NCBI GenBank assembly: GCA_900498245.1
Contig: LS998015.1
Coordinates: 2,210,734-2,274,733 of the forward strand
Direction: 5' to 3'
Length of the DNA stretch: 64,000 nucleotides
DNA from: Candidatus Zixiibacteriota bacterium
Lineage (GTDB): Bacteria; Zixibacteria; MSB-5A5; GN15; PGXB01
Shown: in pieces, positions 1-9,100 of the stretch
Position numbering within the stretch: the stretch's first letter is position 1
Layout of the letters: each line of letters begins with the position of its first letter
Program-made: the position numbers and the translations under genes
The notes under the pieces: generated by a model
What the model was told of the DNA's origin: nothing
What the model saw: the letters and a program-made list of their open reading frames with translations, nothing else
Database searches by the model: none

Positions 1-532
1 CGGTTTCCGCCAGGGTTCTGACCAAGGCGGAATCTCGGACGGATAAATTGGCATGAAGGAGTCTTCTGAGTTGCGAAATCGACAAATGAAATTCCGAATT
101 ACGCATTTGAAATCTGGGTTCCTTTGCTATAGGCTTGGTTTTACTCTGGCTACTTGCCGCACTTTTCTTAAATGCGGATAAGAGAACTCCCAAAAATCCC
201 CTCCTATCACGATGACTTATTCTTGATTTAGTGGGACCTTGGTGGAGGGATTCCTCTGACGGGAATCCGCCATATTTTGGCATCATATCGAGTGAGATTA
301 ATGAAATATGAGTAAATTGCGTCGCTGGGGCGGCGGATGAAATAGCGGATGATTTATTAAAATATGATCTCTCAAATGAGGCTAATTCAATTTTAACTCA
401 TTGCAAAGGAGGGGATTATGGAACCATAGAGATGTCCCACTAAATCAAAAGTAGGACATTTCGGCCAATTGTCAAGCGATTTTTTATGCCTGCAAAGACG
501 CAAATGGACTCCCAAATGATTACTAATAGAGC
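1..532. other. Intergenic region, no gene recognised
   Basis: No open frame of convincing length or composition is seen on either strand. A strong ribosome-binding-like sequence (AAAGGAGGGG) at about 407-416 is followed by ATG at 418, but that frame stops after three codons, so it may be the dead start of a lost gene. The stretch also holds the pair of 15-bp inverted repeats listed separately. It lies downstream of the glycosyltransferase gene, which reads leftwards. Confidence 0.5.
223..448. repeat. 15-bp inverted repeat pair, possible small non-autonomous element
   Basis: TTGATTTAGTGGGAC at 223-237 recurs as its exact reverse complement at 434-448, bounding 226 bp without coding content. 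A second small symmetry (TGTCC...GGACA) lies at the right copy. The arrangement is that of a MITE or the ends of a decayed insertion sequence, but no target duplication was identified and no transposase is present, so this is a structural observation only. Confidence 0.35.
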
Positions 533-1765
533 CTAATTTATGCCAGTATTGGGAATAGCAATTTCTTTTGTCCGAAGAAATGACAATTCAGCCAGATATA
601 ACAACAAGATTGAAAAGAAATAGAATGGGCTGCCCTTAAAAATTCCGCCCAGATAAAAGCATACTAGAAAGAGAACCGATAGTAATATTAGAGTGCGTTT
701 ATTAGCGGATTCCTTTGTTACAATTTGCATAAAAATAAGCAGCCATGACGGAATAAGGAAGGCCAAATGATGGGTCTGAGAAGATGGAGAAATCAGCAAA
801 ATACCCAATAAATAGGCCGAGAATATCCAGATATTAATATCCCTTCGTAATCTCAAATTGCTGTCTTTTGATTTCCTGATAATGCGAATGGCCATCCATT
901 CCAATGTCGCAATTAAGATGGCGAGCAGGCCGGCTCCAAGCAATTTTGGTAGCGGCGTATTCCTGAGTGCGGGTAATACTTTATCAATGAAGCTGCTAAA
1001 AGTGAAATACATTGCATTTGAGTAAATCCCATTCACCAAGCCAGAAGCGATAAAGCTCTGAAAGTAACCGCAATACCAACCAAAAATTCGATTTCCTACA
1101 ATAATCATCGGCATAAGACAAAATATTGCTCCAAATAATGTTGACAGAAAAATCGAGCGATAGTCTTTCCGTAAAACAAGGTAACAGATCAGAATCAGCG
1201 GGACCAATTTGATGGCGATCGCCATACCGAGGAAAACAGAGGATAATATGCTTTTCCCTTTCTGACTATAATGAAAAAATAACAGGCAAAGCGACAACAC
1301 AATGAAATTAATCTGCCCATTGTTTAAATTATTTTGAATAATAGGAATCATTAATAAAAGGGCGACAATCTCCAAAGGCACTGGATAAGTTGTCTTTCTT
1401 ATAAATAAAGGATTATCCCCATCAGCAAAGACTAATTTCACTACAACTATCAAAGCGATGACATTCAATATGAACCAAAGAACATTTGCCACAGCATAAG
1501 GAAGAAATGTAAGTGGGATTAGAAGAAATGCCGGAAACAGCGGGTAGATGTATCTAAAGGCCATGGCCGCATCATAAGGATTATGATCATGTAATATTAA
1601 ATTCGCAGACTGAAGATAGCAGGTGAAATCGTTACCAATTTCTCGATGCGCATAATGATTATTCTGAAAAAAGAATATAATAATTGCCAATATTGCAGTC
1701 CCATAGAAAATCCAGCCCGCCCAAGCCTTATTTCCATGTTTAAATATGTTTTTTTCAATTTGCAT
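533..1765 (-). CDS. GT87/DUF2029-type membrane glycosyltransferase
   Basis: A polytopic membrane protein of about 410 residues with roughly ten hydrophobic segments. After the first membrane segment comes a loop reading NDFTCYLQSANLILHDHNPYD, in which the early acidic residue and the NPYD motif resemble the GT87 (DUF2029) family. That family holds polyprenyl-phosphate-dependent mannosyl- and other glycosyltransferases acting on the outer face of the inner membrane. An upstream TTG at 1783 extends the frame, but ATG 1765 is preceded by GGAGCAGGGG and is preferred. It stands alone, reads away from the lipoprotein and YD-repeat genes, and has no sugar-nucleotide genes beside it. The acceptor cannot be inferred. 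Confidence 0.72.
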   Translation of the reverse strand: MQIEKNIFKHGNKAWAGWIFYGTAILAIIIFFFQNNHYAHREIGNDFTCYLQSANLILHDHNPYDAAMAFRYIYPLFPAFLLIPLTFLPYAVANVLWFILNVIALIVVVKLVFADGDNPLFIRKTTYPVPLEIVALLLMIPIIQNNLNNGQINFIVLSLCLLFFHYSQKGKSILSSVFLGMAIAIKLVPLILICYLVLRKDYRSIFLSTLFGAIFCLMPMIIVGNRIFGWYCGYFQSFIASGLVNGIYSNAMYFTFSSFIDKVLPALRNTPLPKLLGAGLLAILIATLEWMAIRIIRKSKDSNLRLRRDINIWIFSAYLLGILLISPSSQTHHLAFLIPSWLLIFMQIVTKESANKRTLILLSVLFLVCFYLGGIFKGSPFYFFSILLLYLAELSFLRTKEIAIPNTGIN

Positions 1766-2559
1766 TTTCCCCTGCTCCAACAAAAACTGAAATATATTAA
1801 AATATTTTGGCGAACATCAAGCGAATTAAAGTATCGTGAAAGGCACAAACTAGATTGATATTTTCATTATTATGTTACTATTTCGATCCCAGATAGTTGA
1901 CAATGGATTGAAATTGTCGCGGGTCGGATTAATAATGTACCGGATGGAGTGGGATTAAAATCCATTTCCATAGTGTTATGTGAAATTCATTTAAGAGGAA
2001 TGGAGCCGGCGGCGGCGAATTGCCGCAAGTGAGCATCGTTGGAATGTTCGGGATCAGCTTGATAATTGTCGGGCCGGTCACGGATATTGAAGATTTCGGC
2101 ATGATTGAACCGGGCCAAGTGCCAGATATTGTTGGCGATTTTGCGGACAAGGTAATACTGGAAAGGGAATTTGGGTGAAATTCCTCCTTTAAAAAGACCG
2201 CAGGGAGGTTGTTTTCGGATTGATCCCAATTAATTAAGGGGGAATCGACGTGGATAGAGCAGAAGTAAATGTTTGCCGAAGGCTATTGTTCCTCTGTTGG
2301 AGATGACGGATTTTCAATATTGGACGTAACATCATACCACCCTTCTCCAAAAATGGAGTGGGGGGAGAAATAGCATAAAATGGTATTGAAAGTGCAATTA
2401 GAAGCTATTTCAAAGATTCCTTTTATGATAGGTACCGCGCATGAATAAAATGGCCAGTTCAGTTCTTTAAAAATCCCCGACCGTTAGGTGGGTTATCAGT
2501 TTGCGAATATAGACTTCAGTTTACTATATTAATACGGCATGGGCTTCCTTATATTTTTG
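1766..2559. other. Intergenic region with one doubtful ORF remnant
   Basis: About 790 bp between the glycosyltransferase and the lipoprotein gene. On the minus strand at 1987-2229 an open frame of 80 codons follows a purine-rich sequence and has reasonable composition (it contains FNHAEIFNIRDRPDN), which could be the tail of a lost gene; I do not recognise it. A short hairpin-like stretch (CTCC-AAAAAT-GGAG) lies near 2345-2360. Nothing else is supported. Confidence 0.4.
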
Positions 2560-3111
2560 TCAATATAAGAAGCCTTGCTTTTCGATCGCGCGAAGTGTGT
2601 CTATATGTACAGGTTCCCCCCTATATAATACAAAACTATCGACCGCAATTTTGATTTCGAATCCCTTGCGGCTATAGATCGACGCGACTATTTGCGAATC
2701 AGAATTTATATTATATGAAAAGTCCAAATCTACTACATATTTGCCTTTTGAAAGAGTATCTTCATAAGGCGTGAAGTAATTTGATCCGACCTCCATAATA
2801 TGATCCCCAACAAATGCTCTGACCAAATTGGGCCTTAATATAAAATCTTTCTTCATATTTTCTGTAAACACTACTTCAGCTTTAATCCTAAGGTTGTATT
2901 TTGTATTTGGCGATCCGACCGAACTGAAACTATTAAATATCAACTTCACCGAGTTGTCAATTATGTTCATTTTGAGTTCCTTAACCAATTTCTGATCATA
3001 GAAAAACCAGACATGCATATTAGGATTAGGACAACCAAATAATAAAAAAACTACAATGGTCATCAATATATATAATTGCATATTTCGTCGGTCATATATT
3101 GTGCTTCCCAT
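2560..3111 (-). CDS. Small lipoprotein, candidate immunity protein for the YD-repeat toxin
   Basis: 183 residues. The N-terminus has a hydrophobic stretch ending in LLFGC (Cys27), a lipobox for lipid attachment, and the rest looks like a beta-rich secreted domain of no recognised family. The start ATG at 3111 has GGAG seven bases upstream and overlaps the 3' end of the preceding YD-repeat gene by 49 bp; a second ATG at 3081 would still overlap. The same arrangement (giant YD-repeat gene, overlapping short lipoprotein gene) recurs at 51154. In polymorphic toxin systems the gene immediately after the toxin usually encodes its immunity protein, and a periplasm-facing lipoprotein would fit. That role is inferred from position; no family similarity is seen. 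Confidence 0.65.
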   Translation of the reverse strand: MGSTIYDRRNMQLYILMTIVVFLLFGCPNPNMHVWFFYDQKLVKELKMNIIDNSVKLIFNSFSSVGSPNTKYNLRIKAEVVFTENMKKDFILRPNLVRAFVGDHIMEVGSNYFTPYEDTLSKGKYVVDLDFSYNINSDSQIVASIYSRKGFEIKIAVDSFVLYRGEPVHIDTLRAIEKQGFLY

Positions 3112-6100
3112 TCTGCATCTCCTACTATAGAGTATGGATCATATTCAATATGCGATCCCGTCATAAAGTTAATCAATTTTGCCATAAAACTGGTAGCCTG
3201 CTCTATCGATAAGTGGCTTAGAACATTACCATATCCGGCTTCTTTATATTGCCAAAAGTGAATGGTTTCATGTATCCAAAGATAATTTGGGTTATCGGCC
3301 TTCGATTCATTAATTATGACGTCCCGGCCAAATCCAGCAAATCCGGTCATGCCTAGGAGCTTTAAAAGCCCTCCACTTCTATAAAGTGGCTGGCTTTTGC
3401 ACCCGTATACTTTAGCACCCGCATCTAATTGCCTTATTGTTTTGGGATCGTTAGTTCTTAAGCGTGGGGCGCCCATTATCAAGGATTTAGTTATGGCAGA
3501 AGTTGCTCCTCCAAGGGCACCGCGTCCAACAAAATTGCCCATATTGCTTAATAGATTATTCCCTTCCAGTGCATTATATGCTAAGCCACTTACTCCACCA
3601 GAAATCGCCCCTGACACCCCCATATTTAATGTTTCGCCAGCAACGTTTTTAAGCCACCTTCCTTTTACTGCACTGTAATCGCCAATAAGTCCGCCTGCTG
3701 CCATAGATCCAATGGATGACGCTACAAGACTATTGAAGCCTATTTTTTGTCCCATTATCCCCGCAGTAGCTGCTGATGTGCCAGCCTGATTTAAGGCTTG
3801 AAATGCAAGCCCATTTCCTAGTGGACCAAATAGGCCGCTAACTCCTGCACCTATGCCTCCTGTGAGTGCCCCAGCTAGAATTGACTTTCCAAAATTACTC
3901 CACTCTCCCGTCACGGCGGAAGTCACTGCTGCAGATCCGCTCGAAAATAAAGTTCCCCATATAGCAGCGGTAAATATTCCAAATAGAAAATTCCCGTCAG
4001 GATCAATACCCATGATTGGATTATTACCGCCATAAATATAACCTCCCGGGAATTGGCTGGCTTTATCCACGCTCGCAAATTGCCCAATTCTATAATCATA
4101 ATATCGAGCTCCAAAATAATAATAGTCAAAGGTGGAATGAAGGTCGCGCTGTTTGCCGGTAAAGGTTAGAGGCTCGCTGTAAGATGACCAGGATTCAATT
4201 ACCCCGCCAAAGGGTTGGTAGTTGATATACTCTTTTACTTTGCCATATTGGTCAACCATAACCCGTGTTGAAACCAAATGATCATTAAGAAAATAATACA
4301 GGCCGCTATCGGCATTATTCCAATACACAGCTACACGGCCGTTGGGGCCATTCACATAGGATTGGGTAACGGCATCAGATGCGTCAAATATTGCCAGAAG
4401 CGCATTGCCATCATATAGATAATGTTCATCGGATATTGTCCAGTGAATGCAGGTATCGCCAGCACTGCCATCTATGGAACTTGACGAAAATTCATCACTA
4501 TAGAGCGAATCCTGGCCGATTATTTGATCAATACCGCCATCGCAACTGCCCAGATAATAATAATGATAATGCTTCATTATTCTCCGGGAAGCCTCATCGT
4601 AGGCAAATGACAGGTCCGGGTATGGCTTATTCGGATATAGCGGGCCCACAAGTGAAAATGTCAGCAAATTACGATAATCATATTCTTGCGAATAAATTGG
4701 GCGGGAAGTGTCGGCAATTAAATTCCCGACCTTATCATAATACATTTTGTGGTTTCCCATACCGGTGAAAGAAAGGAGTTTGGATGAACCCGGAATAGTG
4801 TCATAAATATAAGAGGTTGTCACCCCATTAGCGATTAATTGGGTGCGATTGCCCAAATAATTATAGTCATATTCCTGGTCATTAGTCGTTCCGCCTGAAT
4901 GGTCGGCTTTTGTCAGCCAGCCCAATTGACTATAAGTATAGGTATAGTCATGAATTAAGAGTGAGCCGCCGGAATTGGCCGTCTTTACAGAACGCACTCG
5001 GCCATTGTAGTAGCCGCCAGAAGTGTCATAGACGATATGCTCCCCGAAGTGCGGGTGCAATAACCCCCCCGTAGTAAGGGAACTATCGACTGCATCTGGA
5101 TCATTAATAAAAGTGAGCATATCACGAGGGTCATATTTATATGTAATCCTCTGGGAAACGGTATCGTTAAATTCATCTTCGTAAGATCCAAGAATAATAT
5201 TGTCTATACCACCGCCCGCATTATAATCGTATTGTGCATATTTCAATGTACCGTGGACGTCCCTCCTAATGTCATATAATGATCCATCTATATTATAGTC
5301 ATAGTAATTGGTTCGGTAGGTGCCGGATTGGGTTACTTTTGGCCAGAAGCGCAAAAATATGATATTTCCCTGCCGATCATATTCATGGGTAATCCTTTTA
5401 TCAGCTCCGTAAGGAACCAACAACCTGACCACCACCGTATCTTTGTTGGCCAGAGGATAGTAGTAATATTTTCTGTAGTAAGAAGAGTCCTTGTTCTGAA
5501 CCCTACATAGCTGCCCGTAGCTGATGTTGGAAGTAGAATTCGGATAAAAATCAAAATACCATTTATAGAGAGCTTCAAATATACAGCCTTGATACACTGT
5601 TCCCGGATAATTTGGATCATCGGCATTTAATTGTGTGAAATTCAGGGTATCATAGCATAATCCTTCTTCGATTTTGCGGCCGAATATATCATATTTGAAA
5701 TAGACGAAACATCCATCCCGCCATTGTCCCGAGTAATAAACACTGTCTGTTCTCCGCTTGTCATTCATCATAAGGCGAAGTCGACCTGCTTCGTCATATA
5801 GCATGGCGATATTTCCATAGTCAATTCGCCATTCATTGGTAATATGGCCAAGGTCGTCATACTGATATTTCCTGATGGTTCTGAAATTCCCGGTGGAATC
5901 GGGTCCGATTGTTACGGAGTCTGTCAATCCTCTGATATTCTTATAAGTCGTTGTCAAAATGGAGTCGGTATTGCCGGGAAGGGTCGAATCATAAGCAATT
6001 TGCCTGCTTACCAATCCCCACTTATCCACCAAAGAAACGGTTTTATTGTCATCCTGATCGAAAGTGGTGCTGATAGCCAAATTATTGGCGGCATCAGTAG

Positions 6101-9100
6101 TATCCTTATATTCAATTCCTTTGCTGGTATCGCAATAATTGTCCCCCGGGCTCAGAGCAAAGTGAATTTGTCCCCTTATTCCGGCATAGTAAACACTGCT
6201 ATCGAAAGGTTTGGTGCCGCAGTCAGCCGCCAAAACGCCATTATAATAATTGTGGGCTTCAATATATATTGAATCATTCGGTGTATAATTCACCACGCTA
6301 CGACCACCAACAAGATCAAAATACGGTTTATATGATTTTATAATTCGGCCTCGGCTGTCATATTGCGCGGCTCCGCTGACAATCGACGTTAAGATATTCG
6401 TTCCCGCCGAATCAAATATGCCTGTAGTTCTGGTCTGCAATAACCGCCCCAGAGCATCATAGTAGCTGACTGACACGGTAGAATCATAACCGGAGCGAAA
6501 TTGAGTTTGGGTAATGAATTTTGGAATGGAATCAAGGTTATAGCCAATCCTGGAGATGACATCATTTTTGTAATTGAAGGTCCCGACCGGCCGCATGAAT
6601 TTATCATATGTATATTTAGTTGGAATATTATTCAGATCTGATATCGAAGTCACCAAAAATGTGGCGGGATCGTATGTTTTGGTAGTTACATGGGCATCAA
6701 GAGTATGAAAGCGGAAATTATCAAAAAAGGCGATATTGGACGCTCCGTTGGGTATGGCCAACTGTAATTTAATATAGCGAAGACATTGCGCATTTACATT
6801 GCTTAAATCAAAAACGCCGGTCATTAATGACCACTGCCCCGAGGAAGAAGCTTTTGCAGCGAGCTTGACACCATTTGAGCAGGTATCAAGGTTGTTGTCC
6901 AGGCATTTGCAGTAGACTAAGGTAGAGCAGTTGCTTTTCACCCAGCAGGAAAAGAAATATTTTCCGTGGGTCAAACTATCCACGGGAATATATCTAAACG
7001 GACCCCACGTGCGCTCAATCGAATTTGGATTGTCATAAATCTTTAAGCCATATTTTCCGGTCAAGACCGCCCCCGCAGTATCGATTAAGGGTGTATAAAC
7101 GGAGTCGGAAGAATATTCCCAGCCATCCCAGTCTATACCTTGCTCAAAGTCCTGAATTACAAGATCCCCGGTGAAGCAGTTAGAAGCAGCGGCTACCGGC
7201 AGAAAGCCATACTTGTCATATTTTGTGCAAGCTGTATCCTCCGATACTCCGAGAGAATTAGTTAGGTTGCCGAAGTGATCGAAACTGGCACTATCCGGAA
7301 AAATCGCGAATGTTCTGATCGCGCCCCCCCATGTGGTATCTTTGCCTGTATAATAAGTGTATGTCCCAGAGAAATGAAAATTGCCGCTGATTCCTTTAGC
7401 TTCGATAGCAACGATATCGCCGGAATCGACAACCGGCGAACCCCAGTACTCCATCTCGCCACTGCTGCCTATTGAGTCAATCGTAATATTATTTATACTG
7501 AATTTGGCATATCCGTATCCACCGGAGTATTCATCCCTTCCCACATAACAAGACATTTCCTGTGCCACTCTAATAGTATCAACAAATTGCTTTACGACGG
7601 GGAGGATGGTGTCAATTATGTAGTAGACCTCCACTTCGCGTTCCTGATATTTGTCGGAAATGGTAGTCGTATCGGAATTTGAGCAATCGCGCCATATAAG
7701 GCTACGTGATGGCTGCCAGGAGCCATTTTTTGCATAATTTGTCTTGGATCGATTCAAAGTCGTGCGAAAACCTGACGAATCGGCGATTTTATATCTGCCA
7801 CCGGCTAAAGTAAGTGCGTTGTCACTTCTAATCGCCCCATTTTCGGAGTATGCATAGGAACTGGAATCGATAATATTTACCCCCTGAGGTCCGCCGGTTG
7901 TTATGGTCTTAGCCAATTGCCCACTATAGGTATCATAATAATAATAAGTCGTGTCTCCCAAGCCTTCATGGAAAGTACAAATTTTATCCAATTTTGTCCG
8001 ATAAACATCATACAGAGAATCATGGGGGCTATACAAGGAATAATAATAATAGGTGGAATCGATTTTATAATTTGGATTTGCTGCGTCATATGAGTAAGAG
8101 CAATAAACCTGACCATCCAGGCGATGTCCGCCATTCTGTATTCCATAACGAGAGGAGCTAACTAAATCAGGAAATGACATCCCTGCATAAATAGTAGTGT
8201 CATAAAAACCTGTAGAATCAATGTCATTATAAAAGCAATTGACCTGATATCCATCTGGCATTGCGCCTGAGACGTAAGAAGTGGAAACACTTACTTTGGC
8301 AAAGCGCGGGGTGGTGGCTCCTTCGTTTAAAAGTCCGCCGTAATAAGAGTAATTTTTCATTATTGGTGCATCATCGCCGGCCTGAATGGAGACACTGTCG
8401 ACGACGCATATAGTGGCTTTACCTGAATATGACAATCCATATATTTTATAAAAATTAAAGTCTGCAGTCGAGTCCACTGTCTGCAAGCCCGTAGTTCCAA
8501 ACATTTTGACCATTCCGACTGCATCCTTTGATGCGTAAAATCTGTTTGCATATGTTGCTGATGTATCTATGCGATAATCACCGTTGTTAAGATATGGATG
8601 TGATAAACAAATGTTTATCTTCCTAGGATCTGTGTTTAAATACTTGACCAAGGCCCAATCCGACATAGCCGGACCAAATCTCGTAGTGTCATCCAAGACT
8701 TTACTCCATCTTTGACTTAAGGGAGAGGCGACACCAACATATCTATATGCAAGAGCGTGGTTTAGTTGGGGATATGGATAGTCGTGGTCGCTGGATGGCA
8801 ATGCCCACAATAATTTATCCGCATAATGCCAGGCAGAGCTTTTGCGGCTGGAATTTTCCTGAATAGTGCAAGAGTATTCCCATTTATTACCGAGCCACTC
8901 CCATAGATTTGTGTTTCCGGAACTCTCATAATATGTTATCAATGAATGAGTTGAGGCATTTAATTTGGTGATACTAAAATCCCACCAATTTGTGGTACAA
9001 TCCAGAAAGCGCTGAACGCATTTCAAAGAATCGCCAGTAAAGAAACGGGAATCAATATATGCACTTCTTCCCCAATTCGGGAAAGAAATTACTTCGTAAT

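Noticed and set aside
1987-2229. 80-codon minus-strand frame, possibly a sulfatase-like tail
   Set aside because: The resemblance (FNIRDRPDN) is too short to name and there is no upstream part; left as a note in the intergenic entry.
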